The position numbers and the translations under genes are program-made. DNA of 64,000 nt from CAYSCZ01 sp964429655 (GTDB lineage: Bacteria; Bacteroidota; Bacteroidia; Cytophagales; Cyclobacteriaceae). Positions 1 to 7,875 of this stretch are shown here, piece after piece. The number at the start of each line of letters is the position of its first letter. The stretch's first letter is position 1. A model generated the notes under the pieces. The model saw nothing but the letters and a program-made list of their open reading frames with translations, searched no databases and had not been told where the DNA came from. The stretch lies in assembly GCA_964429655.1 (NCBI GenBank), contig CAYSCZ010000003.1, positions 1-64,000 of the forward strand. The letters run 5' to 3'.

Positions 1-828
1 AGGCATGGCCAATCGGAATAATACCAACCCTAAAAATGTCAAACCAATCACCACCAGGCTTATCCATAAAAAGGGGATTAAAAAGTCCGTACTGCCATCA
101 AAAAGCCAGTCGCGGGTAACATTTAAGATGGGAGATACCGGGTTGAATTTATTTAATACCGTGGCAATGCCTTCTCTTGGTGCAGGATATATAACAGGGG
201 TCAGCAGCATCCAAAAAGGTAGAATGGCTTGCAGGGTTTTTTCCACATCTTTATATAGCATACCGAATGGTAGCAGTAATAAACCAATGGAAAACCCCAA
301 CAGAATTAACATTAAAAGTCCAATTGGGGAAAGTATTACAGTAGCCGCGGGCGTTACCTGAAAAATGATAAACACCACAATGATCAGGGCAATCTTAATG
401 GCAAAGTCAAAAGCGATATTCAACAAGCCTGTGATCAGCAAGGCCTCTTTAGGAAAATTGATTTTTTTCAGGATATCTTTTCCTTTGTTTAATGAGCTGT
501 TGGGCAGGGTTAGTGCCTGGGTAAAAACTGACCATAAAAGGGTGGAGGTAAGAACAAATGCCGGGTAAGGTACGGTTGGTGTATCTATGTTGATGATTTT
601 CTGACCATTTAGAAATACCCAAACTGAGGTAGTGAGTATAGGCGGAATAAAGGCCCAGAGCAATCCTAAGATGGATTGCCTGAACATGGCTTTAATATCC
701 CGCTGGAAAAACTTCACGCCAAGCCCCCAGGATTTCTTGATGTCGCTGAGCATTTCCCCAAAGAGAATTTCCGGTTTTTTTAAGCCGGTTTCCGGAGTAT
801 AAATCGTTACTTTTTCATGTGGATTCAT
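1..828 (-). CDS. ABC-2 type polysaccharide export permease (Wzm/TagG-like), 3' end outside window
   Basis: An open frame of 276 codons begins at the ATG at 828 and runs off the left edge with no stop, so the C-terminus is missing. The N-terminal half has a short cytoplasmic arm ending in an amphipathic segment (FFQRDIKAMFRQSILG), followed by hydrophobic segments beginning LLWAFIPPILTTSVWVF. This is the usual layout of ABC-2 permeases that export O-antigen, teichoic acid or capsule. A later stretch (GFSIGLLLLPFGMLYKDVEK, then LTPVIYPAP) is also typical of the family. It should pair with an ATPase (Wzt/TagH), which is not in the window and may lie just to the left. It is the last visible gene of the polysaccharide operon, 147 bases after the Wzc-like kinase. 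Family is secure; the substrate is inferred from context. Confidence 0.85.
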   Translation of the reverse strand, partial: MNPHEKVTIYTPETGLKKPEILFGEMLSDIKKSWGLGVKFFQRDIKAMFRQSILGLLWAFIPPILTTSVWVFLNGQKIINIDTPTVPYPAFVLTSTLLWSVFTQALTLPNSSLNKGKDILKKINFPKEALLITGLLNIAFDFAIKIALIIVVFIIFQVTPAATVILSPIGLLMLILLGFSIGLLLLPFGMLYKDVEKTLQAILPFWMLLTPVIYPAPREGIATVLNKFNPVSPILNVTRDWLFDGSTDFLIPFLWISLVVIGLTFLGLVLFRLAMP

Positions 829-975
829 AGAATGTGTTTAAAGAAATTATTGATAAGCCGGGTTGCTTTGAAGTGTAGATGCACCGGATAAACCGACGGG
901 TGATGTTCTTCCATTATTTAGCCAACTATATTCTGCATTTTTGGATAACCTTTAAGTTTCAAGGATCTGTTGAAA

Positions 976-3456
976 CTATTCCGTTTTGGAAAGGCTATTT
1001 TTAATCCTTTTTACGATACTCCCTTTGTTATCCTTTTTGCCATGCTCCCCATACCCGTATTCATAGCCATAGCCATAGCCGTAACCATACCCATACCCAT
1101 AGCCATAGTTATGGGGAGAGGTCTTTAGATCGTTTAGAATAATGGCAGGGTTATTAAGTTTTTTATTATCCTTTACATTTTGTATTAAATCTAAGGATGC
1201 CAGGTATGAATGTTGAAAGCGTACAACGAACAAAGTAATATTTACTTGTTTGGAAATGGCATAGGCATCGGTAACCATCCCAATAGGCGGCGCATCATAA
1301 ATGATGTAATCAAACTCTTTTTTAAGCTTTTCTATCAGATCATTCATTCTTTGGTTAAGCAGAAGTTCGGCAGGATTGGGAGGAATTGGTCCGGCAGGCA
1401 GGACATAAAGGTTTTCATAATCTTCCAGGTGTAAAATTATGTTATTAATATCCTCATTTCCGGCCAGGTAGCTTGACAGTCCGGTACCATTATCATCTAT
1501 TTGGAGGTATTCTGTTAATTTCGGCTTTCTGAGGTCAATGTTTACCATACATACTTTCTTACCCATAGTCGCTAAGGTCATTCCCAGGTTGGAGACGATA
1601 AAAGTTTTACCATCCCCTGAAATTGATGAAGTTACTAAAATGTTTAAACCTAACTTACTATCATGACTCCCATTGCTGCTTTGATAAAAGAAGGATAAAT
1701 TGGTTCGTAACAACCTGAACATCTCTGTCATACCCGACTTAGCTTTTTGATTAACCACAATGGGTTTTTTCAGGCTGCTGTGGCCAATGGTAGCAATCAC
1801 AGGAACTTTTGTCTTACTTCGTATGTCATCCACATCTTCTACCTTATTACTGATCAAGGTAATGAAAGCCAATATTCCGACGCTAAGCCCTAAGCCGGCC
1901 AAGACACCATTTCGATATACTGTAGTTGGTGAAAGGCTGATTCTTCTTGCCTGCCTTGGCCTTATCAGCACTTTGGTATTGGATACTGCAGAAGCTTGTG
2001 ATAGTTCCAACTCCTGTTTTTGTTGTAAAAGGGAGAGATACAACTGCTCTTTAACCCCAAGAATTCTATTTATTTTACGAGAGGGTATAGCCAATAGAGG
2101 CAGCTTGCTCAACTCCGTATACAATGAATCCCGTTTTAGTTCAGCCTCAGATTTGGTATCATCAATTTCGATGACCACCTCTTCAATTTTTTTATTGAGA
2201 TAGGTGCTTAACGAGTCTATTTCTCCCACTATTTCAAAATGTGCCGGGTTGTTGGGGGTGGTACTCACATTTAACTCCCTTCTTACCTCCAAAAGCTGGG
2301 TATATTGATTGATTAATGGAGATATACTTACGCCCGGATATTGAGAATAACCTGAATAGAATATAAATTCATAAAGTGTTGATGGTAGTATGGTATCTGA
2401 TTTCTTACTTAAAGTTACCAGGTCTTTAATTTGCAGTAGGTTTTCTTTATAGTCATTTAGTTTTTCCTGTTCTCTTATTATGGTCCTAATTGAATCCCGG
2501 ATCATGGCATTCTTTCCTTCGAGCCCAATTACTAATAGATCATTTTCCAGGAGAAATTGAATGTTATCTTTTTCTGAATTTGTGAGGTCTTCTTCAACTT
2601 CGTTTATTTTTTCATCAATAAACTGTTCTGTTTTATTGGATATAAGTTTTTTATCTTCCACCACCAAACTATCATAAGCCCTGATAACCCCTTCAAGGAA
2701 ATCTATGGCCCTCAATGGATTACTACTGCTTATGCTCAGATTAATTGCACGGGATGCAGCATAACGGGGCTCTTCATCATCTTTTAACATAGCCCGGAAC
2801 CTGGATTGAAAGTCAGTGGTAGCCCCATCGATATCATTGACCACTAATTTGATTTTGGGATAATTGATGTTGAAATTTTTGGTGAGTAGCATTATGCCGA
2901 ATTCCCCTTCCAGAGGGACGTTAAACTTTCCGCCGTATTTTTTTCCATTCCAGAACAGATCGAAGGTGTTTTGACCAAAGTTTTCAAATATAAATTCGGT
3001 GTTGTAAGCGTTGGTAATTAATTCATGGCTACTCAGACTAATCGGACATTCATCTTTAGGCGGGTAAAGGTTAAAATCTTTAACCCTTCCAACGGATAAA
3101 AAATTAATATTATAATTGTTTTTTTTGATCACGGATTCCACTAAAGTCCTGGAGGATAGTATTTCAATTTCATCAATCAACTTATCCATGCGGGAGTTTT
3201 GAAATGGATAATAAGTCCTGGAGATTTGCTCTTCCTGAGACAGGTCCTCCGGTAATATTTGGGCAAAAATAGCATAAACCGGCTCAGTGTACCTGATGTA
3301 TAAGAAGGCAATAAAGGATCCAATAATCATGAAGGCTAAGATCATGTACCAGTACTTGATTAACCGGAAAATGAATTTTCGTGTGTTAAAACTTATTAAA
3401 GGTTTTGACTCGAATTCATTATCCATGTTACTACCATTCATCTCAGGCCCGCTCAT
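976..3456 (-). CDS. Wzc-like polysaccharide co-polymerase / tyrosine autokinase
   Basis: This 826-residue inner-membrane protein should control chain length and export of exopolysaccharide. It has a Wzz-type first membrane segment (about residues 37-55), a long periplasmic coiled-coil region, a second membrane segment (about 517-535), and a cytoplasmic BY-kinase domain. Walker A is SISGDGKT (611-618), Walker A' is VCMVNIDLRKPKL (about 635-647), and Walker B is YIIYDAPP (about 717-724). The C-terminus carries ten tyrosines in a Y-G alternation (residues 784-802), the usual site of autophosphorylation. It starts 4 bases after the Wza-like gene, so the two are surely co-transcribed. Family assignment is secure; the polymer is not known. 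Confidence 0.93.
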   Translation of the reverse strand: MSGPEMNGSNMDNEFESKPLISFNTRKFIFRLIKYWYMILAFMIIGSFIAFLYIRYTEPVYAIFAQILPEDLSQEEQISRTYYPFQNSRMDKLIDEIEILSSRTLVESVIKKNNYNINFLSVGRVKDFNLYPPKDECPISLSSHELITNAYNTEFIFENFGQNTFDLFWNGKKYGGKFNVPLEGEFGIMLLTKNFNINYPKIKLVVNDIDGATTDFQSRFRAMLKDDEEPRYAASRAINLSISSSNPLRAIDFLEGVIRAYDSLVVEDKKLISNKTEQFIDEKINEVEEDLTNSEKDNIQFLLENDLLVIGLEGKNAMIRDSIRTIIREQEKLNDYKENLLQIKDLVTLSKKSDTILPSTLYEFIFYSGYSQYPGVSISPLINQYTQLLEVRRELNVSTTPNNPAHFEIVGEIDSLSTYLNKKIEEVVIEIDDTKSEAELKRDSLYTELSKLPLLAIPSRKINRILGVKEQLYLSLLQQKQELELSQASAVSNTKVLIRPRQARRISLSPTTVYRNGVLAGLGLSVGILAFITLISNKVEDVDDIRSKTKVPVIATIGHSSLKKPIVVNQKAKSGMTEMFRLLRTNLSFFYQSSNGSHDSKLGLNILVTSSISGDGKTFIVSNLGMTLATMGKKVCMVNIDLRKPKLTEYLQIDDNGTGLSSYLAGNEDINNIILHLEDYENLYVLPAGPIPPNPAELLLNQRMNDLIEKLKKEFDYIIYDAPPIGMVTDAYAISKQVNITLFVVRFQHSYLASLDLIQNVKDNKKLNNPAIILNDLKTSPHNYGYGYGYGYGYGYGYEYGYGEHGKKDNKGSIVKRIKNSLSKTE

Positions 3457-3460
3457 CTAA

Positions 3461-4360
3461 TTATCTGTTGGTCAATACTAATATAACGGATACTATGGAT
3501 ATTGTACTGGATACTATCCCCAAAGCCCGGAAAAAAGAGGTTTGCTCGGTAAAGGTCTTGGACTTTGCGGGCTTGACAAAGATTACATCATTGGGATAGA
3601 CATAGTAAAATTCTGAATCGACGATGTTTCTGTCCTGAAGATCAAGCTGTGTAAAGATCCGCTCATTTTTTAATTCCCTTACCATGTAAACTTCAGACCT
3701 TTCGCTAAAGGTGGTGAGCCCTCCTGCTTTTTCTAAAGCTTCGATGATGGTTATTCGGTTTCTATCAAGCTGGACAATACCTGGATTTTTGACCTCTCCA
3801 CTGACTACTATTCTGCGGTTAGTGAATAAAATATCCACTGAATAGTTGACGAGATACTCATCTAAAATGGTATATAATTTATCCTTTGCCTGATTGATGG
3901 TCAATCCTGCAACATTTATAGTTCCGATTACAGGAAACTCTATATCCCCTTCAGGATCCACCAGATAGCCCAAAAAATTGGGATTATTAAGGAGTCCGCC
4001 CTGACCACCGCGACCACCGCCAAACTGATTTCCTCCACCACCGACACCTCCTCTACCACCCAATCTAACGAAGGACTGCTGCATGAATGGCTGTGCCTGC
4101 TCCTCATCATAGGTAGCTACCTTGATCAGTAACCGATCATCCGGTTGTATGATGTTTGGGGGTACATTTTCTATTTCATACAGGCTGTTGGTGGGATATT
4201 TTTTTTCTTTATTTAAAATCAAAAGATCCTTGTAACTAATACAGGAAGTATTAAAAACCAACAAAGAAAGGCCAAATAATGCTATGTAGTAAGGAACTGA
4301 ATTTTTCAATAAGGTATTTCTAACGTTTCTAAAAAATATTTTCTTCCGTACTTCTTTCAA
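3461..4360 (-). CDS. Wza-like polysaccharide export lipoprotein (Poly_export/SLBB)
   Basis: A 299-residue outer-membrane export protein. The N-terminal hydrophobic segment ends in FNTSC, with the lipidated Cys at residue 40. The Poly_export domain begins near IIQPDDRLLIKV (about 70-81) and continues after an insertion at YLVDPEGDIEFPVIG. An SLBB domain follows (VSGEVKNPGIVQLDR, about 187-200). A last hydrophobic helix (about 280-297) resembles the C-terminal helix of Wza. Residues 100-122 are an unusual glycine-rich insertion inside the Poly_export domain. The protein is the outer-membrane partner of the downstream Wzc-like kinase (4-base gap) and follows fcl by 62 bases. Confidence 0.92.
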   Translation of the reverse strand: MKEVRKKIFFRNVRNTLLKNSVPYYIALFGLSLLVFNTSCISYKDLLILNKEKKYPTNSLYEIENVPPNIIQPDDRLLIKVATYDEEQAQPFMQQSFVRLGGRGGVGGGGNQFGGGRGGQGGLLNNPNFLGYLVDPEGDIEFPVIGTINVAGLTINQAKDKLYTILDEYLVNYSVDILFTNRRIVVSGEVKNPGIVQLDRNRITIIEALEKAGGLTTFSERSEVYMVRELKNERIFTQLDLQDRNIVDSEFYYVYPNDVIFVKPAKSKTFTEQTSFFRALGIVSSTISIVSVILVLTNR

Positions 4361-4422
4361 AATGCAAAATTACAGAATATTATTTAATTTATATTTTTCC
4401 TTTAGGTTGTTATAAATCATTG

Positions 4423-5388
4423 CTAGGATGCTTTGGTATATTTTAAATAGTGGTTCGTAAAATCAGCATAGGTTTGTTTAATGCCTTCCGCAAGATTTAT
4501 TTTAGGCTTAAATCCTAATTTGTTTAATCTGGCTGTATCCATCAATTTTCTGGGTGTTCCATCCGGTTTAGTGGTATTGAATTTTAGTCTACCTTCGAAA
4601 CCAACTATTTCTTTAATCATTAAAGCCAGTGATTTTATGGATAGGTCATCCCCCCACCCTATGTTTAAGAATGGTATGTTATCCTCCAGGTCTTTTGCAT
4701 CGATATGCTGCATCAGATAAATACAAGCTTCTGCAAGATCATCCACATGCATGAATTCCCTTAACGGCTTGCCGGTACCCCATATTTCAACCGCTTGCTC
4801 ATTATTAATTTTCGCTTCATGAAATTTGCGTATCAGAGCCGGTAATACATGGGAGTTTTGTAGGTGATAGTTATCGTTAGGGCCATATAAATTGGTTGGC
4901 ATCACGGCGTAAAAGTTACAGCTGTGCTGGTCCCTGTAAGCTTCACAAAGTTTAATGCCAGCTATTTTAGCAATAGCATACGGTTCATTGGTATGCTCCA
5001 GCAAGCCAGTCAATAGATATTCTTCTTTTAATGGTTGTGGTGCCAGCCTTGGATATATGCAGGATGAACCTAAAAACATCAGCTTGGTTACTTTATTTTG
5101 GTATGCCGCATGAATGATGTTATTCTGGATCATTAAATTTTCATAAAGAAAATCGGCCCGGTAAGTATTGTTGGCTTGAATGCCTCCAACTTTAGCTGCC
5201 GCCATAAAAATATATTCAGGTTTCTGATCGCTGAAGAATTGATTTACATCACTTTGCAGCGTAAGATCTAATTCTTTGGATGTCCTGGTTATGAGGTTAT
5301 CAAACCCTTTAGCGCTTAAATTTCTAAGTAGGGCTGATCCAACCATTCCCCGGTGCCCTGCAATATAGATTTTTGAACCTTTTTTCAT
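4423..5388 (-). CDS. fcl: GDP-L-fucose synthase
   Basis: A 321-residue short-chain dehydrogenase that epimerises and reduces GDP-4-keto-6-deoxymannose to GDP-L-fucose. It shows the NADP-binding loop AGHRGMVGSALL near the N-terminus, the catalytic region LGSSCIYP, and the YAIAKIAG Tyr-x3-Lys pair. Further family signatures are MPTNLYGPNDNYHLQNSHV and GTGKPLREFMHVDDLAEA. The start codon overlaps the gmd stop by one base (TAATG), giving translational coupling. With gmd it forms the complete two-step route from GDP-mannose to GDP-fucose for the polysaccharide made by this operon. Confidence 0.96.
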   Translation of the reverse strand: MKKGSKIYIAGHRGMVGSALLRNLSAKGFDNLITRTSKELDLTLQSDVNQFFSDQKPEYIFMAAAKVGGIQANNTYRADFLYENLMIQNNIIHAAYQNKVTKLMFLGSSCIYPRLAPQPLKEEYLLTGLLEHTNEPYAIAKIAGIKLCEAYRDQHSCNFYAVMPTNLYGPNDNYHLQNSHVLPALIRKFHEAKINNEQAVEIWGTGKPLREFMHVDDLAEACIYLMQHIDAKDLEDNIPFLNIGWGDDLSIKSLALMIKEIVGFEGRLKFNTTKPDGTPRKLMDTARLNKLGFKPKINLAEGIKQTYADFTNHYLKYTKAS

Positions 5389-6500
5389 TATTCGGCCTGG
5401 TGAAGGATAGAATGCCCGCCTTCGAGCAGGTACTTATCTTTATTGAATAGCTTCAGGTCTTCTTCGACCATTTCATTTACAAGATCCTGAATAGAATGTG
5501 TAGGTTTCCAGCCTAACTTTTGTTTTGCCTTGGTGGGATCTCCAATCAAAAGATCTACTTCTGTGGGCCTGAAATATTTGGGGTCTATCCTAATAACAAC
5601 CGCTCCCTCATTTATAGGATATTCAGGGTTTAAAGATTCTTTAACACGTCCAACTTCATCCACACCTTTACCTTCAAATTGCAGTTTAATCCCGATATTA
5701 TTAAAAGCCATTATCATAAAATCCCTCACACTGGTTGTTTCCCCTGTGGCTATGACGTAATCTTCGGGTATATCCTGCTGAAGAATCAACCACATCGCTT
5801 CCACATAATCCCGGGCATGTCCCCAGTCCCTTTTCGCATCCAGGTTACCCATATAGATTGTTTTCTGAAGCCCGAGTCCAATCCGGGCTACTCCACGGGT
5901 GATTTTCCGGGTAACAAAAGTCTCGCCTCTTATGGGTGATTCATGATTAAATAAAATACCATTACACGCAAACAAATTGTAGGCTTCCCGGTAATTTTTA
6001 GTTATCCAAAAGCCATAAAGTTTAGCGACACCGTAGGGTGACCTTGGATAAAAAGGTGTATCTTCATTTTGGGGAATTTCCCGAACCTTACCATAAAGTT
6101 CTGATGTAGAAGCCTGATAAATTTTGGTTTTATCAGCTAAACCCAGTAACCTCACCGCTTCCAGGATCCGCAAAGCTCCGATACCATCAACGTTTGCCGT
6201 ATATTGTGGTGTATCAAAACTCACCTTAACATGGCTCATCGCACCAAGATTATAAATTTCATCGGGTTGTACTTCCTGAATAATCCTGGTTAGGTTCATA
6301 GAATCTGACAGATCACCATAGTGAAGTTTAAGCTTGATGTCTTTTTCGTGGGGATCCTGATATAGATGATCAATCCTGTCCGTATTGAAAAGGGAACTTC
6401 TTCTTTTTATACCATGTACCTGATATCCTTTTTTGATTAAAAACTCCGCCAAATAGGCGCCGTCCTGTCCGGTTATTCCAGTAATTAAAGCTATTTTCAT
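5388..6500 (-). CDS. gmd: GDP-mannose 4,6-dehydratase
   Basis: This enzyme converts GDP-mannose to GDP-4-keto-6-deoxymannose. The Rossmann loop ITGITGQDGAYLAEFL lies right after the start. The catalytic motif TSELYG and the SPYGVAKLYG Tyr/Lys pair are present, followed by the family-typical segment FNHESPIRGETFVTRKI. I place the start at the ATG at 6500 (370 residues, MKIALITG). An in-frame TTG at 6515 would add five residues and overlap the upstream stop. The gene lies between the UpxY-type antiterminator and fcl and is tightly coupled to both. Confidence 0.95.
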   Translation of the reverse strand: MKIALITGITGQDGAYLAEFLIKKGYQVHGIKRRSSLFNTDRIDHLYQDPHEKDIKLKLHYGDLSDSMNLTRIIQEVQPDEIYNLGAMSHVKVSFDTPQYTANVDGIGALRILEAVRLLGLADKTKIYQASTSELYGKVREIPQNEDTPFYPRSPYGVAKLYGFWITKNYREAYNLFACNGILFNHESPIRGETFVTRKITRGVARIGLGLQKTIYMGNLDAKRDWGHARDYVEAMWLILQQDIPEDYVIATGETTSVRDFMIMAFNNIGIKLQFEGKGVDEVGRVKESLNPEYPINEGAVVIRIDPKYFRPTEVDLLIGDPTKAKQKLGWKPTHSIQDLVNEMVEEDLKLFNKDKYLLEGGHSILHQAE

Positions 6501-6511
6501 ATGGTTATTAC

Positions 6512-7009
6512 TCAATTTAGTGTTAACGAGTCCTCATTGATCTTAAAACTTATTCTTAAGCCCAATGATTGGATGTTTAAATACACCTTCTGCTGATCAA
6601 ATTTATCCACTATACCGCTCAACCCTTTGAAAGGCCCTTCCTGAATGGTCATTTCAGAGCCTTGTACTAAATCATGGTGATCGATTTTAATATCCCTACC
6701 TTTGTCTTCTATTTTTTGTAAGTACTTGATTTCTTCTTCCCTAATAATGGCTGGCTTTCCCTGCCAAAATACAAAGTTTAATACTCCCGGGTCTTTCAGT
6801 ATATCCTCCCTTTGCTTTTCCCCTACATTGATTAAGACATAAGAGGGCAGCATGGGAAGATAAACCTTCTTTTTACGATCACTCCATTGGCGCATGGTTT
6901 TAATCAATGGACAGTAGGCATGATAACCATTAGCGATTAGCCGCTCAGCCACCTTTTTTTCACTCCTTGGTTTGGTGTAGATCGCATACCATTTTATTAT
7001 CTGTTCCAT
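6512..7009 (-). CDS. UpxY-type NusG-family transcription antiterminator
   Basis: A 165-residue NusG/RfaH relative. The NGN domain starts with WYAIYTKPRSEKKVAERL and continues through AYCPLIK, the basic WSDRKKKVYLPMLPSYVLI and the GVLNFVFWQGKPAIIREEEI segment. A short KOW-like domain (GSEMTIQEGPFKGLSGIVDK) is at the C-terminus. In Bacteroidota, specialised NusG paralogues of this kind (UpxY) are encoded as first genes of capsule loci and allow RNA polymerase to read through the long operon. Its place directly ahead of gmd fits that. It overlaps the upstream regulator by 13 bases. The operon target is inferred from position. Confidence 0.9.
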   Translation of the reverse strand: MEQIIKWYAIYTKPRSEKKVAERLIANGYHAYCPLIKTMRQWSDRKKKVYLPMLPSYVLINVGEKQREDILKDPGVLNFVFWQGKPAIIREEEIKYLQKIEDKGRDIKIDHHDLVQGSEMTIQEGPFKGLSGIVDKFDQQKVYLNIQSLGLRISFKINEDSLTLN

Positions 7010-7515
7010 ATCAATAAGAAACTGTCATTGGCGTATATCTCAAATTCAGCTAACGAATAGGTGATGTACCTTATTTTCCTACCAATTAATTGCTCTGCTT
7101 TATCGACCAAAGTTGACAAATAAACAGCATCAACTTTTCCTACCAGCACTAAATCAATAATATGGGTTTCCACACCTTTGGCCATATCCCCGGTCAAATA
7201 AACCGCATGAAGATGCCCAAGCTTTTGAACAATGTTTTCTATAATCAAATCTAAACCCAAATATTTTTTAACGATACTGTTGATGTCTGAATATAAAGGA
7301 TGATTGGTGTTGGCTTTGAAGACTTTCCGGTTCCCGTTTGGCGTGGAAGAAATCATATTGGCCTTTTCGAATCGGTTCAGCTCTAACCTGATGGCATTGG
7401 AAGATTCTCCCAGCTCTGACTCCAGACCTCTCAAGTAAGCAGAATTATTCGGGTTAAGAAAAAACTTAAGCAGTAATTTGATTCTTGTTTTATTGGTGAT
7501 TAAGGTATCTATCAT
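6997..7515 (-). CDS. Winged-helix protein with degenerate nucleotidyltransferase-like domain (putative regulator)
   Basis: A 172-residue protein and first gene of the polysaccharide operon. Residues 1-65 look like a winged helix: a helix LLLKFFLNPNNSAYLRGLES, a recognition-like helix SSNAIRLELNRFEKANMI, and a wing SSTPNGNRKVFKANTN. Residues 95-172 resemble a small nucleotidyltransferase fold. The usual GSxAxG...SDIDLxVxG signature appears as GDMAKGVETHIIDLVLVG, so the first Ser and the first metal-binding Asp are replaced and enzymatic activity is doubtful. The wing-plus-dead-NTase arrangement and the 13-base overlap with the antiterminator suggest a DNA-binding regulator. The function is not known to me. 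Confidence 0.65.
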   Translation of the reverse strand: MIDTLITNKTRIKLLLKFFLNPNNSAYLRGLESELGESSNAIRLELNRFEKANMISSTPNGNRKVFKANTNHPLYSDINSIVKKYLGLDLIIENIVQKLGHLHAVYLTGDMAKGVETHIIDLVLVGKVDAVYLSTLVDKAEQLIGRKIRYITYSLAEFEIYANDSFLLIWNR

Positions 7516-7569
7516 CTGCTGTCTTGGTACAGCTTCGCCATGTCAGTCACAGGACTTAGCATCGAAAAC

Positions 7570-7586
7570 GAGTAAATATATTACTC
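7570..7586. promoter_or_regulatory. Inverted repeat GAGTAA-N5-TTACTC
   Basis: Six-base perfect arms separated by five bases, about 55 bases upstream of the winged-helix gene start and partly next to the near-match -7 box at 7586-7593. The position suits an operator or the start of a leader hairpin. Supported only by symmetry and position. Confidence 0.3.
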
Positions 7587-7641
7587 AAAGATGCAACATT
7601 AGCACTCAATTGCTAAATCAAAAAACATTTAAGTATTAATT

Positions 7642-7659
7642 TTCTATTAATTAATAGAA
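7642..7659. promoter_or_regulatory. 18-bp perfect palindrome upstream of the polysaccharide operon
   Basis: TTCTATTAATTAATAGAA reads the same on both strands with no spacer. It lies about 127 bases upstream of the start of the winged-helix gene. A perfect 18-base dyad suits a dimeric regulator, but the site is AT-rich, so chance cannot be excluded. Confidence 0.35.
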
Positions 7660-7840
7660 TTATTCAGCGATAAAGATGGGATTAGTAAATTATCTCAGGC
7701 TTAGTGGTTGCATAGGGTACAGAGTCAACCAAAAAGTCAACTTCTTGGGAATCTTTTGCTATTCGTGAAGCTTTAACCAATAATTTATGAAAGGTGAGTC
7801 CCATATGTGGTTCATTGTGTGGAATAACGAAAAGGGCGAG

Positions 7841-7873
7841 AAAGATGCTGAAAATAAATCCAGCATCTTTTTT
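7841..7873. terminator. Terminator hairpin downstream of metK
   Basis: A perfect 10-bp stem (AAAGATGCTG at 7841-7850 with CAGCATCTTT at 7861-7870) and a 10-base loop lie immediately after the metK stop. The run of T is clearest on the plus strand (through 7873). The minus-strand copy has only a short T-rich tail (TTTCT). It probably ends metK transcription and insulates the upstream side of the polysaccharide operon. Confidence 0.7.
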
Positions 7874-7875
7874 AA

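Larger units (their letters stand above)
7516..7840. other. Intergenic leader/regulatory region ahead of the polysaccharide operon
   Basis: About 325 bases with no convincing gene, between the operon's first gene (minus strand) and the metK terminator. It is very AT-rich and holds two inverted repeats listed separately. A short plus-strand frame from the ATG near 7788 runs through the terminator and is not believable. The operon promoter should lie here on the minus strand. A near match to the Bacteroidota -7 box (CATCTTTG on the minus strand, 7586-7593) sits about 70 bases before the start codon. Confidence 0.5.

Noticed and set aside
5..568. Two plus-strand frames at the left edge (118 and 67 codons)
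   Set aside because: They are antisense to the clear ABC-2 permease frame on the minus strand and have no family resemblance.
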